Assembly: GCF_000337195.1 (NCBI RefSeq)
Contig: NZ_AOID01000029.1
Location: 62,001-126,000, forward strand
Reading direction: 5' to 3'
Length of the DNA: 64,000 nucleotides
From: Natrinema versiforme JCM 10478
GTDB taxonomy: Archaea; Halobacteriota; Halobacteria; Halobacteriales; Natrialbaceae
Positions 1 through 8,031 of this stretch are shown here, one piece after another. The first letter of the stretch is position 1. Each line of letters begins with the position of its first letter. A program made the position numbers and the translations under genes. The notes below the pieces were generated by a model that did not search any database, was not told the DNA's origin, and saw only the letters and a list, made by a program, of their open reading frames with translations.

Positions 1-108
1 AATCCATTGCTGACAATTCTGTCCCGGCCCACACGACAGCGAATCCCGGTCTTTCTGTGACGGAACTAAATACCAACCCTTAATCACGGCCAGCAGAAAG
101 AGACAGAC

Positions 109-183
109 AGCGGGATGGGATAGCCAGGAGATTCCGGCGGGCTCATAACCCGCAGACCGGTAGTTCAAATCTACCTCCCGCTA
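109..183 (+). tRNA. initiator tRNA-Met (CAT)
   Basis: Full cloverleaf: 7-bp acceptor stem (109-115 with 176-182), anticodon stem 137-141/149-153, CAT anticodon at 144-146, T-stem GGTAG/CTACC with TTCAAAT loop, discriminator A at 183. The A1:U72 end pair and three G:C pairs at the foot of the anticodon stem are the archaeal initiator marks, so this is the start tRNA rather than the elongator. No intron; CCA is not encoded. Confidence 0.95.
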
Positions 184-189
184 TACTTC

Positions 190-215
190 TGCCGCGAGCA
201 AATTCGCGAGCGGCA
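190..215 (+). terminator. hairpin just 3' of the initiator tRNA
   Basis: Outer arms TGCCGC (190-195) and GCGGCA (210-215) enclose an inner CGCGA/TCGCG pairing. The position directly after the tRNA suggests 3'-end formation or processing, but no clear T-run follows, so the terminator role is a guess. Confidence 0.3.
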
Positions 216-233
216 AATATAGCACGGTGGTCG

Positions 234-283
234 TTTGAACCAGACGGCACCCGAACGGAGTGAGGGTGACGGCGTGGTTCAAA
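234..283. repeat. nested inverted repeat downstream of tRNA-Met
   Basis: Outer arms TTTGAACCA (234-242) and TGGTTCAAA (275-283) enclose an inner CACCC/GGGTG pair (positions about 249-269) around the sequence GAACGGAGTGA. It resembles palindromic intergenic repeats common in haloarchaea. GGTTCAAAT also looks like a tRNA T-arm end, but no tRNA folds here. Confidence 0.45.
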
Positions 284-749
284 TCGTCAAATTGCGTCTA
301 CTTTCTTCTCAGGGCAGCCACGGACTCCCGTGCCTGGTCGGAAATTCCGGACTCGAGGCAGTAACTGTCTGAAATCGGATAGCGAAGATCTGGATGTGAT
401 TATCCTGTCCGCAAACGGGCGGCAGTTACGACACAGACACGGACCTGAAACGGTGAAGCGGTACCGTAGAAAGGGCGACGAGGAGCAGCCTGCTATCGTG
501 GCTGCAGGCAATCGCCACACCCTCCCCAACCGATTCGCTCGCTCCCGGGAGTCGCTCACTCATCCCTCGCGCAGTGGTGTCGACCGCCCTCGATAGCACT
601 CGGTCGGTCGACAGCGCGCGCCGCCGCGTATCGGTCGGTCAGTCGGAGCGACACGTCGACTACTGATACGAAACATGTAGTTCGAAGAGAATGATCCGGA
701 GGATCCACGATACGAACTGGCTGCCGGTGTCGACGGTTTAGTGTCGCGG
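284..749. other. gene-free stretch
   Basis: No convincing gene. Two short overlapping reading frames on opposite strands have Arg-rich, low-complexity translations typical of antisense GC-rich DNA. No integrase remnant or transposase is visible despite the tRNA-adjacent location, which is a usual integration site. Confidence 0.5.
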
Positions 750-1664
750 TCAGTCGAGATAGCCGAGTTCGCGCAGGCGCTCGGTCGGCATGTCGATGCC
801 CTCGTCGCTGCCAGATCCGGTGCCGGACTCCGCCGCGCGTTCTTCGACCCATCGGCGCACGTCGAAGACCGATTTCGGGTAGGTATCCGCCGTGGAACTC
901 GCGTACGCGCGCCAGGAGTGACTCGCCGGTTTCTCGCCGGCGTCGGGCGGGTAGAACTCGGTGCGCATCCCGTGGTCGCTGACGACGAGGAGGTCGTCGT
1001 CTTCGCCGAGGGCGGCGACGATTTCTTGGACGAACTCGCCGACGCGCTCGTAGGCGCGGCCCAGTGCGGCCTCGTCGTCGGCGTAGGCGTGGCCCGCCGC
1101 GTCCAGCGTGTGGACGTGGACGCCGGCGATCGAGACCGGGTGGGCGAGCATCTCACGGGCCCAGCTGAACTGCTGGGCGCAGAGCCCGAAGAGTTCGCGC
1201 TCGAACTCGCTGCGGGGCATCCCCTCGGCGACGGCGTTCATCAGATCCCACGCCCGCTGGAGGGGCTGCCCGTCGTGGACGCCCGGCCAGTTGTGGACGA
1301 CCGCGTCGTCGGCGTCGAACATCGACTCGCGGTCCGTCTCGCCGATGCGCTCGCGCTCGCCGGTCCGAGAGCGAACCAGTTTGCCGAGCGTCCCCCGCGT
1401 CGACTCGTCGAGGTGGCCGGTGACCGTCGAGGCGAGGTCAAGCGCGGGATTTTGCCACTCGCTCGTGCCGCCGCCGGTGATCCCGTGTTCGGCGGGCTCG
1501 AGCCCGGTCGCGACGGTCGCCCAGACCTCCGGCGTGTACGGAACCGCCTGCGTGTTCGCGAACGTCTCGATCTCGCCGCCCGACTCGAGGCGGAACGAGT
1601 CGAGGTCGAAGTGATCGATCAGTCCGGCGTCGAGCGCGTCGAGGGCGAGTACGACGACGGTCAT
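750..1664 (-). CDS. alkaline-phosphatase-superfamily phosphodiesterase-like protein
   Basis: 304 aa. Type I phosphodiesterase/sulfatase fold: metal-ligand Asp in the first strand (LALDALD, about residue 9), a candidate nucleophile T44 in TPEVWATVATG, and the closing DHGM motif at D230-H231. The nucleophile position carries Thr, as in nucleotide pyrophosphatase/phosphodiesterases, not the Cys/Ser of CxPxR sulfatases, so phosphoryl chemistry is more likely than desulfation. No signal peptide or membrane segment is visible, so it is probably cytoplasmic. The ATG overlaps the stop of the upstream gene (ATGA), and this is the last gene of a six-gene minus-strand operon. It ends LRELGYLD, a tail shared in form with the next two proteins. 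Substrate unknown. Confidence 0.8.
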   Translation of the reverse strand: MTVVVLALDALDAGLIDHFDLDSFRLESGGEIETFANTQAVPYTPEVWATVATGLEPAEHGITGGGTSEWQNPALDLASTVTGHLDESTRGTLGKLVRSRTGERERIGETDRESMFDADDAVVHNWPGVHDGQPLQRAWDLMNAVAEGMPRSEFERELFGLCAQQFSWAREMLAHPVSIAGVHVHTLDAAGHAYADDEAALGRAYERVGEFVQEIVAALGEDDDLLVVSDHGMRTEFYPPDAGEKPASHSWRAYASSTADTYPKSVFDVRRWVEERAAESGTGSGSDEGIDMPTERLRELGYLD

Positions 1665-2782
1665 GCGTATCCCAAGTCCTCCAGGTCTTCCTGCAGCGCC
1701 GCTTCCTTGACGACGTAGGCGGGATCGAATCGGTCGCGTTCTCGCTCGAGAGCAGGGTCGTCGACCGGTTCGCCGTCGTCGAGTCGATACGTGCCGTCGC
1801 CGGTCGCGATGTGGGCGGCCGTCATGGCGGCTTTCTGGTCCCCGTAGGCGGCGAAGGCGGTTTCGCGCTCGAGCGTGCCGACGCCGTGTTCGGTCCCCGT
1901 CAGGATCGTCGGAACGTCGACCAGCGAGACGACCTCGCCGAGGTCGGAGCCGTTCCGCGTGCCGAACGGGACGTTCAGGAGTTCCGGGCGCATCTCGCCG
2001 GGATGGCCCCATAAGCCGTCCTCGCCGAGCAGTTCGCCGTGGTCGCCACAGAAGACGACGCGCGTCTCGTCCGGGATCGCGTTCCAGAGAGTCTCGAGGG
2101 CCGCGTCGAGTTCGCTCACTTCCTGCCGGTAGAGGTCCCGAACGAGGGCCTCGTCTTCCTCGGAGCCGCGGTCCGAGAGGACGCGGCGGGTGACCCGCTG
2201 GGCCGTCGCTCGATCGATGGGCGCACCGTCGGGGTCGTAGGGATGGTGGGGTTCCATGAAGTGTAGCCAGCCGAACCACTCCTCGCGGTCGCCGGTCTCA
2301 GTCAGGAACTGGTCGATGACGTCGCCCGCGGGGCGGAACGACTTCTCGGTCTCCTCGACGTAGCTCCGGAGCTGTTGGTAGCGGTTGTAGCCCCAGCTGG
2401 CGATCTTGTAGGGAAGCGAGCCCCGCTCGAGCAGGATCGCGCCCTTGTCTTTCAGCGACTCGCCGCCGCCCTTCGGTGACGTGAACGAGTCGAAGCCGGC
2501 CGCGTAGCCGTATTCCACAGACAGCAGGTGGTTCGTCGTGATCCCGACGCAGTGGGACTCGAACTTGTGGGCGACGCTGGCCTCGGACTCGAGGCCGTTG
2601 CCGGCCGGATACTCCCCGCCGATAATCGCCGGGAAGCTGCCGGGCGTCGCGGTGCTCGTGGCGAAGGCAGCGTCGTGGGTCTCCTCCAGGAATTCCAAGG
2701 TTCGAGGCATGTACTGGACGTGGTCGGTTCTGAGCGAGTCGACCGTGACTAACAGGGTCGTCTCCGTCGTGTGGTCTGTCAT
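1661..2782 (-). CDS. sulfatase-like alkaline-phosphatase-superfamily protein
   Basis: 373 aa. TVDSLRTDH near residues 13-21 supplies the first metal site. The TPGSFPAIIGG stretch occupies the sulfatase active-site position with T46 where Cys/Ser would be and no Arg at +4. GDHGELLGEDGLWGHPG is the C-terminal metal motif. These features support the superfamily but argue against a classical formylglycine sulfatase. No export signal is seen. Its stop overlaps the next gene start by 4 nt and its own ATG overlaps the upstream gene, so it should be co-translated with both neighbours. It ends LEDLGYA. The likely job is trimming or transferring a phosphate or sulfate group on the glycan made by the upstream glycosyltransferases; this is inference. 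Confidence 0.8.
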   Translation of the reverse strand: MTDHTTETTLLVTVDSLRTDHVQYMPRTLEFLEETHDAAFATSTATPGSFPAIIGGEYPAGNGLESEASVAHKFESHCVGITTNHLLSVEYGYAAGFDSFTSPKGGGESLKDKGAILLERGSLPYKIASWGYNRYQQLRSYVEETEKSFRPAGDVIDQFLTETGDREEWFGWLHFMEPHHPYDPDGAPIDRATAQRVTRRVLSDRGSEEDEALVRDLYRQEVSELDAALETLWNAIPDETRVVFCGDHGELLGEDGLWGHPGEMRPELLNVPFGTRNGSDLGEVVSLVDVPTILTGTEHGVGTLERETAFAAYGDQKAAMTAAHIATGDGTYRLDDGEPVDDPALERERDRFDPAYVVKEAALQEDLEDLGYA

Positions 2783-4269
2783 AGGTATCCCAGGTCCTCC
2801 AGTCGCGCGCGGCTCGCCGCGTCTACTTCCTCGCCGAACGCCCGCTCGTCGTGGTCGTCGTCAGTGACCCAGTCGCCGAAGGCGGACTCGAAGAGACCGT
2901 TCGGGACCGTCTCGTCCGGGCGTTCGACCTGCTTTGACGGCGGGCCGGACACGTCGTACACCGCCTCGGTGCCGAGCTGGTCGCGGTAGTATTTCCGATC
3001 GTCTTCGTAGACGACTCGCTGTCCCCGGTCCCAGTAGGATTCGTCGCCGCCCTCGGGGATCCCGGAGCCGGAGCCGACGATCTCGGCGCGAGCGCGCTCG
3101 CGCTCGAAGGCGAACGGATCGAAGGGATCCTCGCCCGCGAGGGATCGAATCACGTCGACGAGATCGGTGTGAGAACTGAGCCCGTCGACGGCGACCGGAC
3201 TGGAAGTGTCGCCAGGGACCGCGCCCTGTTCGTCGGCTCGAGTCTCGTCGACCGCGAGATCGAGGTCCCCATCGCCGGTCGTAATGATGTCGAATGGGAC
3301 GTGCAACAGCGCCTCCGAGAGGCTGCTCATGTGATTCATGAGGTGGCCGTCCGACTCGTAGCCGAGGTTCTCGCCGTGGTCCGCCGTCACGATCACGACG
3401 GTGTCGCGGTCGTCACCGGCCGCCAGTTCGGTCACGAGGTCGGCGACAATCCGGTCGAGATAGTCGACCGTCGCCGCGTACAGCCGGCGGACGCGCTCGA
3501 TATCCGCGCCGAACTCGCCGAGGCCGTCCGCGGCGTTTACGTCCGAATCGCGGAACCGACTCGAGTGGAAGTCGGCGGAGACGCCGTGGATCGAGTCGTC
3601 TAACCCGCGAAACGGCGTGTGCGGGCCGTGGGCGTCCATGAGGTTGGCGAAGGCGAGCACCGGGCCGTCGGGCTCGGTGACCTCCCGCTCGAGGGTCCGC
3701 GCGATCGCGCGGCCGCCGAAGTCGGTCGGTTTCTCGACCGGCAGCTTCCGACTCACGTCGTCCAGTTTGAGGAGGACGCCGTTGGCCAGCGACCGCAGCG
3801 GATGGTCGTGTGCGAGCGCTTGCCGGACGAAATCGGCGTAGGCTTCCACGCCGTCGGTCGAGCGATCGGAGATGTGGCGCTGGACATCCATGCCCGCGGG
3901 CAGCCTGCGGCTCGGCGAGATGGGGACCGTGCGATCGAAAAAGCGATCGAACCCGAAGACGGGGCTGGCGTAGATGTTCGACGAGACGCAGACGGACTCG
4001 TAGCCCGACCGCGAGAGGGGCGCGATCCAGGTGTCCGCGACGTCGATCGGGTCGAACCGGCGCTGGTGGGTGTGGACGCCCGTTTCCGACGGAACGGCTC
4101 CCGTCAGCATCCCGGCGTGGCTCGGGACGCTCCAGCCGCCGAGCGCCCGCATTCCCTCGAAGCGGACGGTCGCCATCTCTCGGAGGCGAGTGGCGTACTG
4201 GTCGTAGATGTCTTTCCTGACGGTATCTAGACAGAGGACGACGACGTTCGGGCGGGCGTCTCCGGTCAT
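2779..4269 (-). CDS. sulfatase family protein
   Basis: 496 aa, the closest of the three to true sulfatases. LCLDTVRKD near residues 13-20 is the N-terminal metal site. WSVPSHAGMLTGAVPSETGVH aligns with the CxPSRxxxLTG motif, with Ser47 in place of Cys and His in place of Arg. TADHGENLGYESDGH is the C-terminal metal motif. A Ser-type sulfatase would need an anSME maturase, and the missing Arg makes activity uncertain. Ends RLEDLGYL. Start ATG overlaps the TGA of the upstream glycosyltransferase (ATGA). Probably acts with the two following superfamily members on the same product. Confidence 0.85.
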   Translation of the reverse strand: MTGDARPNVVVLCLDTVRKDIYDQYATRLREMATVRFEGMRALGGWSVPSHAGMLTGAVPSETGVHTHQRRFDPIDVADTWIAPLSRSGYESVCVSSNIYASPVFGFDRFFDRTVPISPSRRLPAGMDVQRHISDRSTDGVEAYADFVRQALAHDHPLRSLANGVLLKLDDVSRKLPVEKPTDFGGRAIARTLEREVTEPDGPVLAFANLMDAHGPHTPFRGLDDSIHGVSADFHSSRFRDSDVNAADGLGEFGADIERVRRLYAATVDYLDRIVADLVTELAAGDDRDTVVIVTADHGENLGYESDGHLMNHMSSLSEALLHVPFDIITTGDGDLDLAVDETRADEQGAVPGDTSSPVAVDGLSSHTDLVDVIRSLAGEDPFDPFAFERERARAEIVGSGSGIPEGGDESYWDRGQRVVYEDDRKYYRDQLGTEAVYDVSGPPSKQVERPDETVPNGLFESAFGDWVTDDDHDERAFGEEVDAASRARLEDLGYL

Positions 4270-5360
4270 GTGAATCGCTCGAGTGCGGCGCTGAAGCGGT
4301 CTCGTTGGTTCGATTCGGTCAGGTTGGTGACGAGGTCCCGCTGGTCGCTCGCGACGGACCGCCGCTCCGCGGGCGACAGGTCGGCGAACGTCGCCAGTCC
4401 GTCGAACAGGCCCGCCTCGGTCGGCGGAACGACCTGTCGGGCGGGCAGTAGCCCCCGGACGCCGGTCGCCGCGGTGACGATCGTCGGCGTTCCCGAGAGG
4501 ATCCCCTCGAGCGCGGCGACGGGAAACGCGTCGCCCCGCGAGGACTGGACGTAGACGCTCGCGCGGCCGAACCAGTCGGCGAAGGTATCGAGGTCGACGA
4601 AGCCGGGCGTGACGACGCGGGATTCCTCCGCGTACGCTTCGGCCTCGTGGCCTTCCCCGAGGATGACCAATCGAACGTCGGCGTCGACGGTCCCGGCGAA
4701 CCGGTCGACGGCTCGAGCCAGTCGATCGTAGCCGTTCGCGGGTTTGGCCTCGCCCGCCGTGAGGATCGTGAACGGATCAGCGGGCGAGTTCGGGGAGAGC
4801 GCGGCGAGGCGCTCGTACTTCTCGTCGCCGATCGGCGGCCGGACGTACGCGACCGGAACGTCGCCGAGGTACGGCCGCCCCCAGCGGTAGGCGTCCCTGC
4901 CGACCGCGATCACGCCGTCGAGCAGCCGGCTCGAGAGCGGCTTCAGTCCGCGCCAGAAGAATCGCGTCGGGCGCTCGGACAGGGTGTAGAAGGTCTCGTC
5001 GGCGGCGAGGTAGACGAGGGTCGTTCCCGGATGGCGAAGCTTGTAGGCGAGACCGGTCTGGAGCGGCGCGCTTCCCTCCGCGATGACGGTATCGTACGCG
5101 GGCAGCGTCCCGGCGGTCCGGAGCCGATCGACGGTCCGCTCGGTGTTGCCGTCCGGTTCGGGCGGCCGACTACCGGTTTCGAAGTGACGGCGGTCGGCGC
5201 TCACGGCGTCGGCGAAGACCCGGTGAGCGGGGTGTGCGTCGCTGTTCTGATAGAGCAGACACCGATCGCTCGTCGCCGCCCGCCGCGTTCGCGAGATCTC
5301 GGTCGCTGTCGGCGTCCTCGAGTCGCCGTCTCGATCGCGTTGAGTCGTCCTCGCCGTCAC
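4266..5360 (-). CDS. glycosyltransferase family 4 (GT-B) protein
   Basis: 364 aa. Lacks a clear conserved N-terminal domain but has the GT4 C-terminal half: LTAGEAKPANGYDRLARA, RLVILGEGHEAEAY, and a donor-binding region around FPVAALEGILSGTPTIVT with the retaining-enzyme Glu. The reading frame is open far upstream, but the start chosen is the GTG whose last bases overlap the TGA of the preceding gene (GTGA), matching the 4-nt coupling seen across the operon. It would transfer a sugar from an activated donor at the cytoplasmic face. Sugar and acceptor cannot be told from sequence. Confidence 0.82.
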   Translation of the reverse strand: MTARTTQRDRDGDSRTPTATEISRTRRAATSDRCLLYQNSDAHPAHRVFADAVSADRRHFETGSRPPEPDGNTERTVDRLRTAGTLPAYDTVIAEGSAPLQTGLAYKLRHPGTTLVYLAADETFYTLSERPTRFFWRGLKPLSSRLLDGVIAVGRDAYRWGRPYLGDVPVAYVRPPIGDEKYERLAALSPNSPADPFTILTAGEAKPANGYDRLARAVDRFAGTVDADVRLVILGEGHEAEAYAEESRVVTPGFVDLDTFADWFGRASVYVQSSRGDAFPVAALEGILSGTPTIVTAATGVRGLLPARQVVPPTEAGLFDGLATFADLSPAERRSVASDQRDLVTNLTESNQRDRFSAALERFT

Positions 5361-6574
5361 TGATCGAGCACCCCCTCGGCGCGCCGTCGTCCGGGTTCCC
5401 GATCGTCGTTCGTTCCGTGGCTCGGACGCTCTCCCCGTCGCGGACCCACGTCGGCGGCCGCCGTCTGCTCGACGACCTCGCGCAGGCCCGCGGCGAAGCG
5501 ATCGTACTCGTAGCGCCGGGCCTCCTCGCGGATCTCGGCGGCGTCGAAGTCGTCGGGATCGAACCGGCGGACCGTCTCCCGGATCGAGGCAACGGTGGGC
5601 TCGAAGCACAGGCCCGTCCGCCCGCCCTGCACCTGATACCGCGTGAATCCCTCGTTCACCCCGAGCAGGGGTTTGCCGGCCATCATGGCCTCGGCCCCGA
5701 CGAGGCCGAAGTCCTCCTGTTTCGGCGCGTAGACGACCGCGGTGGACCGTGCGACCAGCGATTCGATGTCCTCGACGTAACCTCGGACCTCGATGTTGTC
5801 GTAGTTCGCGGCGAATTCCTCGAGTCGCTCGCGCTGCTGGCCGTCGCCCGCGATGACGAGGCGCTCGTCGAGCCCCGCGAAGGCCTTCGCGATCAGGTCG
5901 ATCCGCTTTTCGGGGGCCAGCCGGGACCACGTCACGAAGTAGCCGTCGTCGCCCTCGGTGCGCCAGTCGCCGGTCACCGGCGGATAGACGACCGTGGCGT
6001 CGCGGTCGTAGAACCGCCGAATGCGATCGCGCACTAACTCGCTGTTCGCGACGAACCGATCGACGTAGTCGTTGGCCTCCTTGTCCAGCGCCCGCCATCC
6101 CTTCGCGTAGGCCTTGAGCCCGGTCTCGACGAGCGGTAGGTCGAACGACGAGAGCCGATCGCGGTAGAGGTCGTACAGCCACCGCGGCGGGCTGTGGGGG
6201 TAGTGGACGATCCGCTGATCGACCGCGGGCACGTAGTACTTCGACAGCGGCGCGCTCTCGAGGACAACGTCGTAGTCGACGAGGTCGGGGTGGGCGTCGG
6301 TCATATCGAGCGCCACGTTCAGCGTCTCGAGCGGGTTCATCCCCTCGTTTTTCCACTCGAGGAACGGCCGCCACGGCAGCGAGGTGTACTTCGCCTGCCG
6401 GAACGGAATCACCTCGACGTCGTCGGGGAGTTCGGTCCCGTCGGCGACGTAGGCGGTGTAGATCGGTGCGTCGAGCACCCGCGCGGCCTCGAGCGCGAAC
6501 TCCTCGCCGCCGCCGATGCCGGGAAAGCGGTCGTGGAGGACGGCGACGTTCGCGTCGGTATCGGCGTCGGTCAC
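5357..6574 (-). CDS. glycosyltransferase family 4 protein
   Basis: 405 aa. Complete GT-B architecture: N-terminal Gly loop (FPGIGGGEEFALEAARVL), central VVYPPVTGDW linker, TWSRLAPEKRIDLIAKAF and the E-x7-E region EDFGLVGAEAMMAGKPLLG. It starts at a GTG overlapping the TGA of the upstream GT2 gene (GTGA); the longer open frame upstream is antisense read-through. Retaining glycosyltransferase, likely adding a sugar in the same glycan or glycolipid as its neighbours. The region around residues 120-160 is rich in Tyr/Pro, as in mannosyltransferase-like members; donor specificity is not assignable. Confidence 0.87.
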   Translation of the reverse strand: MTDADTDANVAVLHDRFPGIGGGEEFALEAARVLDAPIYTAYVADGTELPDDVEVIPFRQAKYTSLPWRPFLEWKNEGMNPLETLNVALDMTDAHPDLVDYDVVLESAPLSKYYVPAVDQRIVHYPHSPPRWLYDLYRDRLSSFDLPLVETGLKAYAKGWRALDKEANDYVDRFVANSELVRDRIRRFYDRDATVVYPPVTGDWRTEGDDGYFVTWSRLAPEKRIDLIAKAFAGLDERLVIAGDGQQRERLEEFAANYDNIEVRGYVEDIESLVARSTAVVYAPKQEDFGLVGAEAMMAGKPLLGVNEGFTRYQVQGGRTGLCFEPTVASIRETVRRFDPDDFDAAEIREEARRYEYDRFAAGLREVVEQTAAADVGPRRGERPSHGTNDDREPGRRRAEGVLDQ

Positions 6575-7734
6575 TGTAACACCTCCCGGAGTTCGTCGTC
6601 GGTCGACCACGTGCCGTCGTGGGTCTCGTCGTCCCCGTCGGCTCGAGCCCGGAGCAGCGAGACGCTCGCGCGGAGCAGCGAGATCTGGGTATCGAACAGC
6701 GAGTAGAACGGCTGGAGCGGGCCGAGCGCGTCGCGGGAGCCAAGCGCCGTGAACGCGAAGACGCCGGCCGGCGTGAGCAGTCCCGCGGGGCCGAGCGCGG
6801 CCAGTGAACCGACCGTGGCCACCGCAATTCCCGCCCCAACGAGCCACGGTGAGACCACCATGAACCACCAGTTGAAGGGGAGGACGACGCGGCCGTAGGC
6901 CCCGTGGCTGCCGAGCGCGTCGCGCTGTCGCCAGAGGAGTCGGAGCAGCCCCATCGCGCGCCGGTCTTTCTGCTCGCGGCGCTTGCCGAAGGCCGAGTGG
7001 GCGGCCTCCTTGTAGTGGATGTCGGGATCGAAGACGACGCGATCCCCGTTGCGCCGGATCTTCAGCGCGAGTTCGGTGTCGTCGGCGATCGAGTCCTCGT
7101 CGATCGGGACGATCGCGTCGCGTTCGAACGCCGAGAACGGCCCGTGGAAGATCAGCGTCGAGTCGATGTGGGACTCGAGGATCTGGATCATCGTCTGGAT
7201 GTCCCGGTAGCCCCGCTCGACGCCGCTGTCACCGAGGACGTCCGCGTTACGGCCGGTCACCGCCGCGACGGCGGGATCGGCGAGGTTCGCGGCCGCCTTC
7301 CGGACCGCGTCGGGCGCGAGCCGCGAGTCGCAGTCGGTCTTGACGACGACCTCGTTCGTCGCGGCGGCGTAGGCCTCGTTCAGCGCGACCGCGAGCCCCT
7401 GGCGCTCGTCCTCACGGATGAGCGTCAGGTCCGGTGCCGATCGTCCGGCGAAGAACGTCTCGACCAACTCCGCCGTCCCGTCGTCGCTCGAGTCGACGAC
7501 GACGATCTCGACCTTCTCCGTCGGGTAGTCGAGTTCGACGAGTTCCTCGAGTTTCGATTCGACGATCGCCGCCTCGTTGTACGTGGGTAAGACGATACTC
7601 ACCGACGGCTCTCGGGGCCACGTGTCGGCGGGCGTCCCCGACGGCCGTCGGAGGTAGTACACGCCGAGGTAGATCAGATAGGGGAGGCCGGTCAGTGCGA
7701 CTAACCCGAACAGGGCCTCGAGGAAGCGCTTCAT
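6571..7734 (-). CDS. membrane glycosyltransferase family 2 protein
   Basis: 387 aa, first gene of the operon. An N-terminal membrane segment (about 5-27) is followed by a GT-A domain: VSIVLPTYNEAAIVESKL, VVVDSSDDGT, the metal-binding VKTDCDSRL and the DDTELALKIRRNG acid motif. Two or three more hydrophobic segments lie near residues 283-335. The Gln/Arg-rich region before them (KRREQKDRRAMGLLRLLWR) recalls the QxxRW motif of processive GT2 enzymes, so it may polymerise or extrude a polysaccharide. Palindromes lie 25-60 nt upstream. Lies divergently from ribK. Confidence 0.87.
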   Translation of the reverse strand: MKRFLEALFGLVALTGLPYLIYLGVYYLRRPSGTPADTWPREPSVSIVLPTYNEAAIVESKLEELVELDYPTEKVEIVVVDSSDDGTAELVETFFAGRSAPDLTLIREDERQGLAVALNEAYAAATNEVVVKTDCDSRLAPDAVRKAAANLADPAVAAVTGRNADVLGDSGVERGYRDIQTMIQILESHIDSTLIFHGPFSAFERDAIVPIDEDSIADDTELALKIRRNGDRVVFDPDIHYKEAAHSAFGKRREQKDRRAMGLLRLLWRQRDALGSHGAYGRVVLPFNWWFMVVSPWLVGAGIAVATVGSLAALGPAGLLTPAGVFAFTALGSRDALGPLQPFYSLFDTQISLLRASVSLLRARADGDDETHDGTWSTDDELREVLQ

Positions 7735-7758
7735 GCAGGTACGGCTAAACGCTCAACG

Positions 7759-7777
7759 GACCGGCTGAAAGCCGGTC
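7759..7777. repeat. hairpin upstream of the glycan operon
   Basis: Perfect arms GACCGGC and GCCGGTC with a 5-nt TGAAA loop. On the minus strand the loop region (GCTTTCAGC) sits at box-A distance from the operon start, so it may overlap the promoter or form in a short leader. Confidence 0.4.
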
Positions 7778-7778
7778 T

Positions 7779-7795
7779 CCTTGCATTGTGCAAGG
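7779..7795. promoter_or_regulatory. palindromic candidate operator of the glycan operon
   Basis: CCTTGCA-TTG-TGCAAGG, a perfect 7-bp inverted repeat with a 3-nt spacer, centred about 53 nt upstream of the GT2 start codon. This is where an activator or repressor would sit just upstream of the promoter. The binding protein is unknown. Confidence 0.4.
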
Positions 7796-7963
7796 GGCGA
7801 CGGCCGTTACTGTCGTCGAGCTTGAGAGGTCCGTGATCGCCTCGCGGATCGATTCGGCCGGACTGCTGTCGATCGACGGCGGGGAGAACGCGGCATCCGC
7901 CTGGACCGGTGGCTTTTTCCACCCGCTCGCCAACCGTCGAGTACGCGATAAACGTTCGTGAAC

Positions 7964-7985
7964 TGCGTCACAGTTCCGTGACGCA
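7964..7985. promoter_or_regulatory. candidate RbkR operator upstream of ribK
   Basis: Perfect inverted repeat TGCGTCAC-AGTTCC-GTGACGCA. It lies 15 nt upstream of a box-A-like GCTTTTAC (8001-8008), which is itself about 25-30 nt from the ribK start. Archaeal riboflavin kinases with an N-terminal winged helix (RbkR type) bind palindromes at their own promoter, and ribK here has that domain, so autoregulation is likely. Confidence 0.6.
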
Positions 7986-8031
7986 TACCACATCCGATAT
8001 GCTTTTACGGGGCTACGGTATAGCTTCGTGT

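Noticed and set aside
330-596. Short frames after the tRNA
   Set aside because: Both strands are open over the same bases, no motif, no promoter; no integrase or transposase remnant.
741-1718. Plus-strand 325-codon open frame
   Set aside because: Antisense to the phosphodiesterase-like gene; low-complexity Arg/Val/Asp translation without domain motifs, as expected for antisense in GC-rich DNA.
5361-6839. N-terminal extension of the second GT4 frame to 857 codons
   Set aside because: Arg/Pro-rich sequence overlapping the neighbouring glycosyltransferase gene; the GTG overlap start gives a normal GT length.
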